Below, one piece after another: positions 16,314 to 25,881 of a DNA stretch of 64,000 nt (positions are counted from its first letter, which is position 1; each line of letters opens with the position of its first letter). The DNA is from Granulicella sp. S190. GTDB taxonomy: Bacteria; Acidobacteriota; Terriglobia; Terriglobales; Acidobacteriaceae. The stretch is taken from contig NZ_LMUD01000047.1 of assembly GCF_009766095.1 (NCBI RefSeq), forward strand, positions 219,338-283,337. The letters run 5' to 3'. The notes under the pieces are model-generated. The model saw only the letters and a list, made by a program, of their open reading frames with translations. It did no database searches and was not told the DNA's origin. A program made the translations under genes and the position numbers.

Positions 16314-19300
16314 ATGTCGAACAAAACAATGATATTTTTGAAGCTGGATCAAATAACCAGTACTACCAGAAGCTACGATCAGCACCAGAATTCGGCTGTT
16401 GAAACGTTTGTACGTGGCAGCGCAATCTTGTTCTTGCTGCTGAGCATCTGTTTTGCTTTTACGGGATGCGGATCCGGTGGCTATGCTGGTGGGGGGATCG
16501 TAAGTCTATCTGCTTCTGCAGTTACCCTCGATGCTGGACAGTCGTTCGCAGTGACCTCAAAACTTTCCGGAAGCCCCAATGTGGGATGGGCGCTTTCGAG
16601 CACCATGTGCAATGCGGGCGCATGTGGAACGCTTTCTGCATCCGCTGGCAACTCTGTTACTTACACTGCTCCTTCTGGAATTACTTCACAGATGGTGTTG
16701 ACGTTGACAGCAGCCGTTACAGGTACGACCAGTAAAAGTGCTGTCACTATTACTGTTAATCCTGATCCGACGATCTCGGGCAATCCGCCCTCGGGTACGG
16801 TGGGAACGGCTTATACCTCGACCCTTATCGCGGCTGGAGGTACGGCGCCTCTGAAGTGGAGTGTTGCAAGCGGCATGCTCCCGGCGGGACTTACCTTCGA
16901 TACTACTTCCGGTGTGATCTCCGGAACGCCGACAGCTGTGGGTACTTCCAGCTTCACGGTTCAGATCACTGACTCAAGCGACATTCCGGACACGGTAACG
17001 GCGGCAGAGACGATCGCAGTCACAACGTCCAACTCCGGCACATCTCCATTGACCGTTATTGCAGGCAATCCACCTGCCGGTACGGTTGGAGTCGGTTATA
17101 CGACGACGCTTACGGCTTCGGGCGGCGTCACACCTTACATGTGGAGTGTGATCTCGGGATCTCTTCCTGCAGGTCTTGCACTGTCTCCGGCAACAGGCGT
17201 TATCTCGGGAACACCGACGACGCAGGGAACATTTACGTTCACGGCGCAGGCGCAGGATGCTTCAGGAACGACAGCGAGTGCGAACTTCAGCATTAAGATC
17301 AATGCGGCAGCAGCGACGCTGACACTTACGGGTCTTCCAGGTGCTACGGTCGGAGTTCCTTACACGGGCACGATTGGAGCCACCGGAGGAACTCCCCCTT
17401 ACACCTGCGCGATCGTGGCGGGGACGCTTCCTGCCGGCCTGACGCTCTCAGGCTGCGTGATTAGCGGGACGCCAACTGTTGCGGGGACAACCAACATTAC
17501 GGTGACGGTGACGGATTCCGGTAGCCCGGTAGCAACTGTTACCGGTCCGGTTACAATTACCGTTTCTCCTGCAGCTCTCACGTTGACCGTCTCTTCTCTA
17601 CCGAACGGTACGGTTGGAGTTGCTTATACCGCGACGATAGGAGTAGCCGGAGGCACCTCGCCTTACGCCTGCGCTATTACAGCTGGAACGTTGCCCGCCG
17701 GTCTTTCGCTCTCGGGTTGCGTTGTGAGCGGCACGCCCACTGTGGCGGGAACTGCAAATATGACGGTGAAGGCGACGGACTCAAGCACAATCGTCGAAAC
17801 AACCTCAGGGCCGGTGAGTCTCACGATCCTACCGGCTCCGCTTAGTTTGACGCTCAGCTCACTCCCAGACGCGACGGTAGGGACTCCCTATACCGCCACG
17901 ATTGGAGTGGCGGGTGGTACTGCACCTTACTCCTGCGTCATCACGGCTGGGCTGCTTCCTGCAGGTCTTTCGATCTCGGGCTGTGTCGTGAGTGGAACGC
18001 CAACCGTTGCAGGAACCGTGGGTCTGACGGTCAAAGCTACGGATTCCAGTCCTACGGTCGAGACTACAACGGGTCCGGTCAGCCTTACCGTGCTGCCCGC
18101 GAGTGTTGTCCTGACGCTTAGCTCGCCACCAAATGCCACGGTGGGTGTTCTTTACACAGGAACGATCGGGGTTGCAGGAGGTACCGCGCCTTACTCCTGC
18201 ACGATCACAGCGGGGACGCTGCCTGCTGGACTCACAGCCTCAGGTTGCGCAGTGAGCGGCACTCCAACAACTCCCGGGACGGCGAACCTTACGGTCAAGG
18301 CGACCGATGGAAGCAGTCCGGTCAATACGACTACTGGACCGGTGACACTGACCGTTTCCCCTGCAAGTGCGACCCTGACGTTGAGCAATCCACCGAACGC
18401 TACTGTCGGAGTGCTTTATAGCGGATCGATTGGGGTGGCCGGAGGCACATCCCCTTACACCTGCACAATCACCGCCGGCACGCTTCCCGCTGGACTCACA
18501 GCGACGAACTGCCTGATCACAGGTACGCCTACGACAGCCGGGACTGCAAACCTGACTGTCAAGGCTACCGACTCCACCACTCCCACCGCCGCAACGATCA
18601 CCGGGCCGGTTACGTTGACCGTCTCAGCAGTCTCACCTCTTAGCCTTACGGGCTCTCTGCCGAACGCAATTGTTGGTGTGCCTTACACGCAGACCTTGAC
18701 TGCAACCGGTGGTGTGCCGCCGTACAGCTATCAGATTAGTGTCCCCAGTCTGCCTGCTGGATTGAGTCTCTCCACTGGCGGTGTTATCAGTGGAACACCG
18801 ACGACACCTGGAGCAAGCAGCTTCACAGTGAAGGTTACCGATACGGAGAGCACTCCGCAGACGGCTACCCTGGCTCTCGTTCTACTTGTGGTCTATCCGC
18901 TGACACCCAATGACCCAGAGCTGACTGGTCCGTACGCCTATCTGTTCCAGGGTTATGACGATGTGCTGCTCGGTGTTCTCTCTTACCAGACAGCTACTGT
19001 TGGAAGTTTCACTGCGGACGGCGCAGGAGGGATCAACAGCGGTGAGCTGGATGCGAATCACCAGAGCTCAAACCCGACAGGGAACACGATCAGCAGCAAT
19101 GCCTTCCTCGGCACCTACACAATCGGCACCGACAACCGCGGCATGATGACGATCACTAACCTCAACGCAGACGGGACGACGGCAGGGAGCGCCACCTATG
19201 CGATCTCGGTGAAGGCTCCAGTATCTCCGTCCACCATCTCAACCCAGGCCGACATGATCGAGTTTGACAATGCAAACCTGGCAGGGACACGCGGTTCGGG

Positions 19301-20489
19301 AACGATGCTGGCTCAAGTGCCGGCGGCGCTCGCCGCTGGGCTCAGCGGCAGCTACGTCTTTGGACTCTCCGGAGATGCACCCTGCCTGCCTGCCTGCACT
19401 GCTGGCCTGATTGCTGGTCCCGCAGCGGCTGTAGGACAGTTCACGACCTCCGGTTCGACCCTCGTCGGAACAGGCGACTCGAACAATGGAGCGTCGAATT
19501 ATCCAACGGAGGTTCTCGGCGGAAGCTTCGCTACTGCGGACGCTAACGGGCGCGTAGCCCTGACGATGACCACGGCGAATACGCCGACCGGTTATCCCAC
19601 GGACTATGCGGTCTACCTTGTCAACGCAAACCAGTCGTTCGTGATGTCGACTGACAAGCACTCGTCCTTCCTTCTCCTCGCAGGTTCGACTCAACTACAG
19701 ACGCAGAGCAGCTTCAGCAACGCGTCGATGAGCGGACCGTTTATCGGGTACGAGAACTCGGCTACCAATCCTGGCTTAGTGACAGGGCTGGTGTTGGAGA
19801 ACGTGCTCAACCTCTCCACGGCAACCATCTTCCGCGGAACGGCTACTGCCAACGGAAGCTGCAACGTTACCAACGTCGATCTAGGCGGCACGACTGGGCT
19901 GGTCAATGAGTTGACGGGACTTCTGCCAGGCCTTAGTGGATTACTCGGCGGCCTGCTGGGTTCGGATGCGACCACAGGACCAATCACCTGTGACGTAGCC
20001 TCCTACGGACGCGGGACTCTACAGTATCCTGCGCCCACACTGCTTGGTATTCCCGCCGGCCCTGCTCCTGCTCCTCGGGTGTTCTACCTGAGCGCGCCTG
20101 ATCACGGCTACTTCCTGGAGTCAGGCTACGCCGGACTCGGGAACCTGGAAGCACAGACTGGAGCTCCGTTTACGACAGCGACCTTCGATGGAACCTTTGT
20201 CTACGGGACCACCGCAGCTGCTTCTCTGGCAAGCATCAACGCTTCGGGCAATATCGTAGCCAACGGAACAGGTAGCGCTACCTCCACTGTCGATGAAAAC
20301 CTCGGCGTTGGAAACATCAACCTGCTGTCACTCGATGTAACCAGCACGAATCCTTACACCCTCACCGATGCGATAGCGGGCCGTTATACCTACGGCACGG
20401 ACGTCATCTACGCGATCACGCCTACCAGATTCGTTCTGGTGGATACGAACGCGCTGACGACCTCGCCTTCCATCACGTTGCTCTACTAG
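16314..20489 (+). CDS. Large He_PIG-repeat surface lipoprotein
   Basis: The protein is 1391 residues from ATG 16314, chosen because AAGGAG precedes it and a lipoprotein signal follows (SAILFLLLSICFAFTGC, Cys about residue 46). After a BACON/Ig-like segment come eight tandem putative-Ig (He_PIG) repeats of about 85-95 residues. Each has the pattern xVGxxYTxTLxAxGGxxPYxW/C...LPAGLxL...xGxISGTPT. In repeats 3 to 7 a Cys pair (PYTCxI ... LSGCxISGTP) replaces the usual Trp, suggesting one disulfide per repeat. The C-terminal 530 residues (from GPYAYLFQGYD) are of a type common in acidobacterial surface proteins. It is probably an adhesin or cell-surface structural protein, exported and lipid-anchored. 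Confidence 0.9.
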   Translation: MSNKTMIFLKLDQITSTTRSYDQHQNSAVETFVRGSAILFLLLSICFAFTGCGSGGYAGGGIVSLSASAVTLDAGQSFAVTSKLSGSPNVGWALSSTMCNAGACGTLSASAGNSVTYTAPSGITSQMVLTLTAAVTGTTSKSAVTITVNPDPTISGNPPSGTVGTAYTSTLIAAGGTAPLKWSVASGMLPAGLTFDTTSGVISGTPTAVGTSSFTVQITDSSDIPDTVTAAETIAVTTSNSGTSPLTVIAGNPPAGTVGVGYTTTLTASGGVTPYMWSVISGSLPAGLALSPATGVISGTPTTQGTFTFTAQAQDASGTTASANFSIKINAAAATLTLTGLPGATVGVPYTGTIGATGGTPPYTCAIVAGTLPAGLTLSGCVISGTPTVAGTTNITVTVTDSGSPVATVTGPVTITVSPAALTLTVSSLPNGTVGVAYTATIGVAGGTSPYACAITAGTLPAGLSLSGCVVSGTPTVAGTANMTVKATDSSTIVETTSGPVSLTILPAPLSLTLSSLPDATVGTPYTATIGVAGGTAPYSCVITAGLLPAGLSISGCVVSGTPTVAGTVGLTVKATDSSPTVETTTGPVSLTVLPASVVLTLSSPPNATVGVLYTGTIGVAGGTAPYSCTITAGTLPAGLTASGCAVSGTPTTPGTANLTVKATDGSSPVNTTTGPVTLTVSPASATLTLSNPPNATVGVLYSGSIGVAGGTSPYTCTITAGTLPAGLTATNCLITGTPTTAGTANLTVKATDSTTPTAATITGPVTLTVSAVSPLSLTGSLPNAIVGVPYTQTLTATGGVPPYSYQISVPSLPAGLSLSTGGVISGTPTTPGASSFTVKVTDTESTPQTATLALVLLVVYPLTPNDPELTGPYAYLFQGYDDVLLGVLSYQTATVGSFTADGAGGINSGELDANHQSSNPTGNTISSNAFLGTYTIGTDNRGMMTITNLNADGTTAGSATYAISVKAPVSPSTISTQADMIEFDNANLAGTRGSGTMLAQVPAALAAGLSGSYVFGLSGDAPCLPACTAGLIAGPAAAVGQFTTSGSTLVGTGDSNNGASNYPTEVLGGSFATADANGRVALTMTTANTPTGYPTDYAVYLVNANQSFVMSTDKHSSFLLLAGSTQLQTQSSFSNASMSGPFIGYENSATNPGLVTGLVLENVLNLSTATIFRGTATANGSCNVTNVDLGGTTGLVNELTGLLPGLSGLLGGLLGSDATTGPITCDVASYGRGTLQYPAPTLLGIPAGPAPAPRVFYLSAPDHGYFLESGYAGLGNLEAQTGAPFTTATFDGTFVYGTTAAASLASINASGNIVANGTGSATSTVDENLGVGNINLLSLDVTSTNPYTLTDAIAGRYTYGTDVIYAITPTRFVLVDTNALTTSPSITLLY

Positions 20490-20538
20490 GTCACCAGAAC
20501 CACTAACACCGGGCGTTCTGTCCCGGAAGGAGATTAAA

Positions 20539-21852
20539 ATGTTGCGTTCTATCAATCTCGCTCTGGTCCTAGTGACGGTTGGAGTCTCCGCTGCCTTCGG
20601 GCAGCGGGGCCCCGCCGATCAGTCACTGATTCCTCCAAAATTTGAGCTTTCCGCTGGATATAACAACATTCATTCCAATGCGCCTCCGGGCCAGACAGAG
20701 TACTTCAACTTGAATGGGGGGTATGTCTCAGGAGACTTTCGTATCACGGACTGGTTCAGCGTTGGCGGGGAGTTCACCGCAGGTCACGCGAACGATATCA
20801 GCCAGCTTGGTCAGAATTTGACCTTGTTCACGTTTCTTGGAGGACCAAGGATCTCAAGACCGGGGCATCGCCTGGTTCCATTTGCTGAAGTGCTCTTTGG
20901 CGGAGCTCACGGAACTGACTCTTACTTTCCAACGGCAACGTCTTCGACCACTAGCGCCTCAAGCTGGGCTCTTTCAGCCGGAGGCGGACTTGATATCAAT
21001 CTCACACGGCGGTTCGCCATTCGTGCGGTCAATGCCGACTACCTAAGAACGGCGCTCCCCAACGGGACGAGTGACAACTCTCAGAATCACCTGCAGATCG
21101 GTGCCGGGGTGGTCCTCAAGTTCCTGCCGAAGGAGAGAGTACTCGCAGCTTCTCCGGTTACTCATAAACCGAGTGAGATCGTCTTTACCTGCGGAACGAA
21201 TGTGGAGACCATCGACGAAGGGCAGGCACTGGAGATCATGGGTCATACGTTGACGGAGCCGGATAAGCTCGAGGTCACCTACACGTGGACGTCGGACGGA
21301 GGAAAGATCCAGGGTACGGGGCGTAGCGTGAGTCTCAACACTACGGGGATGCCCACCGGGGAGTATCGCATTACGGGGCATGCAGCCCTGGTCTCAAATC
21401 CCACCATCACCGCGGAGTGCGCTGTGCCATTCCACGTCAGCGGGCACTCCAACATCTCGGATAGCGCCAGTGCAGCGGAGCAGGCTGCGGAGGCCGCAAG
21501 GAAGGACAAGATCTTCCACGAGAATGTGCAGGATGCCTTATTCGATTACGACAGCGCCGATATTCGAAAAGATGCTCACGAGGCGATCAAGCATGCCGCG
21601 AAGTATCTGGCGGATAATCCTTCGATTCGTGTGCTGGTGGAGGGGTATGCGGACGAGCGTGGGTCGGCGGAGTACAACCTGGCTCTTGGCGAGGAGCGTG
21701 CGAATGCTGCGCGTAACGCGCTTCTGGCTGAAGGGGTGTCCCCGGATCGCATTGAGATCATCAGTTACGGAAAGGAGGCGCAGGTGTGTACTGCTGAGAA
21801 CGAGGCATGTTGGCAGCAGAACCGCCGCGCGGCCTTCTCGCTGCATCCGTAG
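20539..21852 (+). CDS. OmpA-family outer-membrane protein
   Basis: The 437-residue protein has a signal peptide (SINLALVLVTVGVSAAFGQ) and an OmpA-like N-terminal beta-barrel of about 180 residues with alternating strands. A linker domain follows (about 200-300, TYTWTSDGGKIQGTGRSV), then a C-terminal OmpA/Pal peptidoglycan-binding domain. That domain shows LFDYDSADIRKDA, VLVEGYADERGSAEYNLALGEERANAARNAL and NRRAAFSL, including the Asp and Arg that contact diaminopimelate. It anchors the outer membrane to the cell wall. AAGGAG precedes ATG 20539. It lies 49 bases after the He_PIG lipoprotein and is probably co-transcribed with it. Confidence 0.93.
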   Translation: MLRSINLALVLVTVGVSAAFGQRGPADQSLIPPKFELSAGYNNIHSNAPPGQTEYFNLNGGYVSGDFRITDWFSVGGEFTAGHANDISQLGQNLTLFTFLGGPRISRPGHRLVPFAEVLFGGAHGTDSYFPTATSSTTSASSWALSAGGGLDINLTRRFAIRAVNADYLRTALPNGTSDNSQNHLQIGAGVVLKFLPKERVLAASPVTHKPSEIVFTCGTNVETIDEGQALEIMGHTLTEPDKLEVTYTWTSDGGKIQGTGRSVSLNTTGMPTGEYRITGHAALVSNPTITAECAVPFHVSGHSNISDSASAAEQAAEAARKDKIFHENVQDALFDYDSADIRKDAHEAIKHAAKYLADNPSIRVLVEGYADERGSAEYNLALGEERANAARNALLAEGVSPDRIEIISYGKEAQVCTAENEACWQQNRRAAFSLHP

Positions 21853-21982
21853 CTGGCGGTAACTCTGTAGGGCGAGCCCCCTCGCTGAGTACTTCATGGG
21901 GGCTGCCGTTACAGCGGTTGGTGAAGAGGGGTGGTGTGGCGCGATTTACCAGTCGAGCAGGACTCGCGCCGCACCCCTTTCT

Positions 21983-22093
21983 TTACGTCGTTGGGGAGAA
22001 CGATACCAACGCCGTGACGAAGAGCACACCGTAAAGGATCACCAGAAGCGGCCACCAGTTTTCCAACCACGACGATTCAGGGGACGAACTCAT
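21983..22093 (-). CDS. 36-residue single-helix membrane peptide
   Basis: ATG 22093 to TAA 21983 encodes 36 residues: a Ser-rich start with SWLENWWPLLVILYGVLFVT, then ALVSFSPTT. One membrane helix fills most of the peptide, with an aromatic belt at its N-terminal edge. AGGAGA lies 9 bases before the ATG. Small membrane proteins of this kind are easily missed; the ribosome site and helix argue that it is real. The function is unknown. Confidence 0.6.
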   Translation of the reverse strand: MSSSPESSWLENWWPLLVILYGVLFVTALVSFSPTT

Positions 22094-22696
22094 CTCAACA
22101 TTCTCCTTTTAGCACTACCAAAATCCTAACCGAGAAATCGGGTTGGGATTTTTGCTTTGGCTTTTACGGACAGGGTACCCCTCCCCCCTTCAGGGTATTT
22201 TGCAGGGAAGTGGTTTGGATAGAGAGGTTTAGAGGGAGGGTGTGCCGCTAAAATATTGCATTCATGAGGGTTGTGGATAAAATACTTGTTTTGTTTGGCT
22301 TATGGCAACTTGCATGATGGTGTAGGAACTGCAAACGCAGATTCCCTTCGGCAATGACAAACAAAAAGCGACTCTACCCCAAATTTACGACGTTTGCCCT
22401 TCGTATGAATTGAAGTGCAAGCGTCAAGCTTCGCTGCATCGAGATGGTGGCTTGCTTCGTTTTCGTGGTGCTTCGATGGTCTTTGGTTGCGTTGAATTTC
22501 AGAGTTGCTGTGTTTTTTGCGTGACGGCGGCTTATTTTGCTCTCTACTTCTTCGCACTTCACTTCTTTGCTTTCTTCTTAATTGTAGCGAGTTGGGTGTA
22601 ACTCATACGCCAAGCTGGGTGAAGTTTTTTTGTTCGGCGGCCGGGTGTTGCGGCGTAGCTTCGATGCTATAGAGCGGTGATACGAGTTTCCCCTGG
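22094..22696. other. Intergenic region with terminator and repeat fragment
   Basis: It contains a terminator (22120-22153), a reversed fragment of the dispersed repeat (GGGTACCCCTCCCCCC then GGGTATTTTGCAG at 22175-22206), and TTGCTTCG-type direct repeats near 22430-22480. No gene is supported. Confidence 0.5.
22120..22153 (+). terminator. Intrinsic terminator, probably of the He_PIG/OmpA transcript
   Basis: A 12-bp stem AAAATCCTAACC / GGTTGGGATTTT (one G-U pair) is followed by TTTGC, 270 bases after the OmpA-family gene. It lies upstream of, and points away from, the 36-residue peptide gene. Confidence 0.75.
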
Positions 22697-23167
22697 TTAG
22701 TGCTGTCGCGTGAAGCTCTGGATCTTTTCAAGTATCTCTTGCGCGCTTTCGTCGTAGACGGCGAGAAAAGTTACGTCATATCCGACCAGGCTGCCGGCGC
22801 TGCGGCGCAACGTATTGGACGGCCGTGCGCTCTGTCGAAGTTTGAGAGCTATGGAGGAGAGGACGGGCACGAGGAGGATGCGCTTTTTGACGATCCTTGC
22901 GGATTCGATATCGGCCCAGGGGTAGAGTCGCGGAGCGCCGGTGAGGTATTTGATCTCGAGGCCGTGCTCGTCGATGCGGAGGTAGCTGTGGCTGCGCATG
23001 GCCAGGGTTAGAACGGCGAAGGTGAGGAAGAAGAAGGCGAAGAGGGATTCGGTGAGGAGGCTGAGGTGGCGCCATGCTTCGGGATTGAGCCAGTAGGAGA
23101 GGATCATCAGGGCCAGTACGAAGATCACTGGCGAGGTCAGTCGGGCTGGCTGAAAGCGCGAGATCAT
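22697..23167 (-). CDS. Membrane protein with PH-like domain
   Basis: The 156-residue protein has two N-terminal membrane helices (VIFVLALMILSYWL and LFAFFFLTFAVLTLAM). A small beta-rich domain follows (YLRIDEHGLEIKYLTGAPRLYPWADIESARIVKKR) that fits the bacterial PH (bPH) pattern of an IDEHGL turn followed by IPWADI. The helical C-terminus has AQEILEKIQSF. Such proteins are membrane associated; the partner is unknown. Confidence 0.7.
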   Translation of the reverse strand: MISRFQPARLTSPVIFVLALMILSYWLNPEAWRHLSLLTESLFAFFFLTFAVLTLAMRSHSYLRIDEHGLEIKYLTGAPRLYPWADIESARIVKKRILLVPVLSSIALKLRQSARPSNTLRRSAGSLVGYDVTFLAVYDESAQEILEKIQSFTRQH

Positions 23168-23314
23168 CGGCTGGTTGTCCCTCGGTGTGACGGTTGTGGG
23201 AGAGCTCTACCGGAGATACGGTCACCTTACCAGAGTTGAGTGATTGCTTCGGGTAGGATGAGTCGTCTTGTTGTTGGTTGCATCCAAGGTTTGCAAGGTA
23301 TGGGAGAGAGCGAT

Positions 23315-23608
23315 ATGAAGAAGGGTTATTGGGTAGTTGCTTACCACACGGTTGGTGATGAGGCGACGATGAAGCACTATGGGGAGTTGGCGGGAGCGGC
23401 GCTGGCTCCGTTTGCGGCGCGTGTCCTAGTGTCGCCAAGGAGCGACGTGACAGCGCTTGAAGCCGGGTTGAAGCAGATGACGGTGGTGGTGGAGTTCGAT
23501 AGCTATGCGGATGCTTTGGCTGCCTATGAGAGCGCGGATTACAAGAAGGCTCTGACTGCACTCGGGCCGGGTGTGGAGAGGGACTTCCGGATTACTGAAG
23601 GGGCTTGA
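23315..23608 (+). CDS. DUF1330-family protein
   Basis: The 97-residue protein starts at ATG 23315 (GGGAGAG upstream). It has the DUF1330 dimeric ferredoxin-like fold: KKGYWVVAYHTVGDEATMKHYGELA at the start, VVVEFDSYADALAAYESADYKKAL in the middle and ERDFRITEGA at the end. The role in bacteria is not established; the fold is shared with ABM-type monooxygenases. Confidence 0.85.
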   Translation: MKKGYWVVAYHTVGDEATMKHYGELAGAALAPFAARVLVSPRSDVTALEAGLKQMTVVVEFDSYADALAAYESADYKKALTALGPGVERDFRITEGA

Positions 23609-23639
23609 TTGTTCTTTGGCTTGAAGCGGTCGAGCTTTG

Positions 23640-23690
23640 CACGAAGCCCCACCGTAGCGCGATAAGATCGCGCGAAGATGGGGCACCGAG
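23640..23690. repeat. REP-like palindrome (GCGCGATNAGANCGCGC type), copy 1
   Basis: GCCCCACCGTAGCGCGATAAGATCGCGCGAAGATGGGGC is an imperfect palindrome that recurs at 24519-24560 with the same stem. Both copies are intergenic. Confidence 0.6.
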
Positions 23691-23778
23691 AGTGGTAAGT
23701 TGGTTTTATGTCTGAGCCAGACTTCACTTCGCTACTTGAGAACGATCAGATTTAGTCCATGCAGTCGTGGTGGTTCGC

Positions 23779-23988
23779 TTAGAGTTGCTCGCGGAGTAGC
23801 TGAGTCAATGCCTGAAGGCTGTGCTCGGAGAGACTGGCATAGTGGCGCACCTTAGCAGGATGATCTGCTTCTTCGCAGATCAGGTAGATAAGGTTGTAGA
23901 GAGCTTCCGCGTGATTCGTTACCTCGCGGATGAATAACCTGTCGGGCGGGTTAGGAACATCTGCTTTAGAATCTTCCATCTTTGCCAT
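23779..23988 (-). CDS. Small conserved-looking helical protein
   Basis: The 69-residue protein is mostly helical: DRLFIREVTNHAEALYNLIYLICEEADHP, then a second helix YASLSEHSLQALTQLLREQL. No signal peptide or membrane segment is seen. The reading frame has the codon bias of the neighbouring genes. I do not recognise the family. Confidence 0.55.
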   Translation of the reverse strand: MAKMEDSKADVPNPPDRLFIREVTNHAEALYNLIYLICEEADHPAKVRHYASLSEHSLQALTQLLREQL

Positions 23989-24145
23989 TTCCAGACGCGT
24001 GATTACCGTGCGGCCAAAGCCTCCCTCTAAGGATGCGTTCGATGACTATTGAGATGAGATGTATAGACTTATATGTCTGTTGTGCGACATAGTAGAACGT
24101 AGTTGACTTAGAACTCTCACAGTCCTGGTCCCGGGTGGCCCTCCC

Positions 24146-24493
24146 TTGTCCCGACAAATTATGGTGTGTGGCAATGAAGCGTGGCTTCTGCAGACTCGCC
24201 TGCTCGTGCTTGAACAGGCCGGGTTCGCAGTCGTATCGGCATGTTCGCGAGCTCAGATCGACTCGCTGCCGCTACACCCTGCAATTGAGCTTGGAGTTCT
24301 GGGACATTCGCTCAGTGAAGAGGAGCAGATATCGATCGCTCAGAGTTTACGTGCCAAGTGGCCGAACGCGAAGATCCTTTTTCTGGCCGCACATCAGGCA
24401 TCGCTCGAGAGGGTGGCTGAGAACGAGTATCGCTCGGACAGTTCTCATCCCAGTCAGTTTGTGGCGTACTGCCGTCGAATTCTTGAGGCTTAG
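24146..24493 (+). CDS. Degenerate response-regulator receiver-like protein
   Basis: The protein is 115 residues from TTG 24146, or 110 from ATG 24161. The TTG keeps the first strand (QIMVCGNEAWLLQTR), so I prefer it. The pattern of strands and helices fits a CheY-like domain: RLLVLEQAGFAVVSA, ELGVLGHSLSEEEQISIAQSLR and AKILFLAAHQ. The phospho-acceptor Asp is replaced (LGVLGHSL) and the acidic pocket is missing, so phosphorylation is unlikely. There is no output domain. Confidence 0.65.
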   Translation: MSRQIMVCGNEAWLLQTRLLVLEQAGFAVVSACSRAQIDSLPLHPAIELGVLGHSLSEEEQISIAQSLRAKWPNAKILFLAAHQASLERVAENEYRSDSSHPSQFVAYCRRILEA

Positions 24494-24518
24494 GATACGG
24501 TTCGTGCTTTCGTATGAA

Positions 24519-24560
24519 GGCCCACGTTAGCGCGATGAGACCGCGCGAAGATGGGGCCCA
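24519..24560. repeat. REP-like palindrome, copy 2
   Basis: GGCCCACGTTAGCGCGATGAGACCGCGCGAAGATGGGGCC matches the copy at 23640-23690 across the stem and loop. It sits between the receiver-like gene and the YceI-like gene. Confidence 0.6.
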
Positions 24561-24572
24561 GATTGGTGGTGG

Positions 24573-25154
24573 TTATTGCTGGTAGGTGAGGCGGGGGCCG
24601 CTGGTCTGGTTGACTTTGAGGTCTACGTTGACTTCGACGCGGTCGGCGATTTTGACGAAGGGGATGCTGCCGTTGATGCCGTAGTCTTTGCGGTCGAAGG
24701 CCATGGTTCCCTTGATGGTGCCTTTGCCTGTGCCTTTGCCTGAGATGGTCATCTTGAGGGTTTCAGGTTTGGAGACTCCGCGAATGGTGAAGTCGCCGAT
24801 GACGTCGAGTGTCTCTGGGCCGGTCTGGACGACTTTAGTGGAGTGGAAGGTGATGAGTGGGTTCTGATCGACGTCGAAGAAGTCTTTGCCTTTAAGTTTT
24901 TTGTCTTTGATCCCGCTGCCAGTGCTGACGGTGGCGGCCTGGATCTTGATGTCGAGGACGCCAGAGGTGACCTCGCGCGAGGCGAAGGTGAGTCTGGCGT
25001 CCCACTTGTCGAAGTTGCCGACCAGGGCGACAGAGGCTTTGACATAGAATTTGACGGAACTGTCGACGGGTGCGGTTTGAAAGACGGGGACCTGGGCGCG
25101 AGCGTTTGCAGGCAGCAGGGAGAGTGCGAGGAGGCAGAGGGTGGCCAGGCGCAT
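24573..25154 (-). CDS. YceI-family periplasmic lipid-binding-type protein
   Basis: The 193-residue protein has a signal peptide (MRLATLCLLALSLLPANARAQ) and a YceI domain: DSSVKFYVKASVALVGNFDKWDARLTF, KDFFDVDQNPLITFHSTKV, LDVIGDFTIRGVSKPETLKM and DRKDYGINGSIPFVKIADRVEVNVDL. YceI proteins form a lipocalin-like barrel that binds isoprenoid lipids. ATG 25154 gives a normal signal peptide; no strong ribosome site is seen and a TTG at 25190 is an alternative. Confidence 0.9.
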   Translation of the reverse strand: MRLATLCLLALSLLPANARAQVPVFQTAPVDSSVKFYVKASVALVGNFDKWDARLTFASREVTSGVLDIKIQAATVSTGSGIKDKKLKGKDFFDVDQNPLITFHSTKVVQTGPETLDVIGDFTIRGVSKPETLKMTISGKGTGKGTIKGTMAFDRKDYGINGSIPFVKIADRVEVNVDLKVNQTSGPRLTYQQ

Positions 25155-25255
25155 GTGGGTGAGTGTCGATGGTTTCTGCGAGCGTGTCAATTGGAATCCT
25201 GCGTTGCCGAGGAGATCGCAGGATGGCGGTTGTTTCCTCAGTCGTGGAGCAGGAC

Positions 25256-25693
25256 TCAGTTTTGTGGGTTCGGTGAGGGCGCGGGCGTGTTGTCGTCGTG
25301 ATGGCCGTGGTGGAAGATTTTTCCGATACCGCGACCTGTGCCCTTGGCAATTTTTCCGGTGCCCTTAGCGGCACCTACGCCGACGTCTTTTCCGGTGACT
25401 GCTGCGCCCTTACCGACGTTGCCGGCGGCGTTGAGGGGGTGGAGGGTGACGAGGTCTCCGGCGCCTTTTCCGACGCCTTCGGCTGCGGCTCCTGTTCCCT
25501 TGGCGGTGCCTTTGCCGATATCGCCGGCACCGCTGCCAACGTCACCACCGGGACTGCGGGGTTGGGGCTGTGGCGGGGCTTGAGTTTGTGTGGGGGGTGG
25601 CGTGGGCGTGGTCTGGGATTGGCCGCTCTGGGTGCAGATGGCAAAGGCGAAGGCGAGAAGCGCAATGAATGTAGTGGATGATCTGTGGCGCAC
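25256..25693 (-). CDS. Secreted Gly/Lys-repeat low-complexity protein
   Basis: The 145-residue protein starts at GTG 25693 with AGGAGG 8 bases upstream. After a signal peptide (TFIALLAFAFAICTQSGQSQ) comes a Pro/Gln-rich stretch, then about nine short repeats of the form GxGxGKGT / GKGAG, and a His-rich FHHGHHDD patch. Such repeats resemble LEA-like or surface-associated disordered proteins. The His cluster may bind metal. It is probably co-directional with the yceI-like gene, about 100 bases apart. Confidence 0.7.
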   Translation of the reverse strand: MRHRSSTTFIALLAFAFAICTQSGQSQTTPTPPPTQTQAPPQPQPRSPGGDVGSGAGDIGKGTAKGTGAAAEGVGKGAGDLVTLHPLNAAGNVGKGAAVTGKDVGVGAAKGTGKIAKGTGRGIGKIFHHGHHDDNTPAPSPNPQN

Positions 25694-25881
25694 GGATGGG
25701 CCCTCCTGACAATTAGATGCGTCTGCTGGTGGGCGGGGTCCGGGAGCGGGTTAAGCTTCGCTCGAATGTCTCCTCCTACGATAAGGCTGCAATCGGAGAC
25801 AGGTTGATTTTGAGGAACGATCAGCCGCGCGAGATCGGAAGTGCGTGTAAGCTTGGTGTCTCAAAAAAACAGGAGGTTTTT

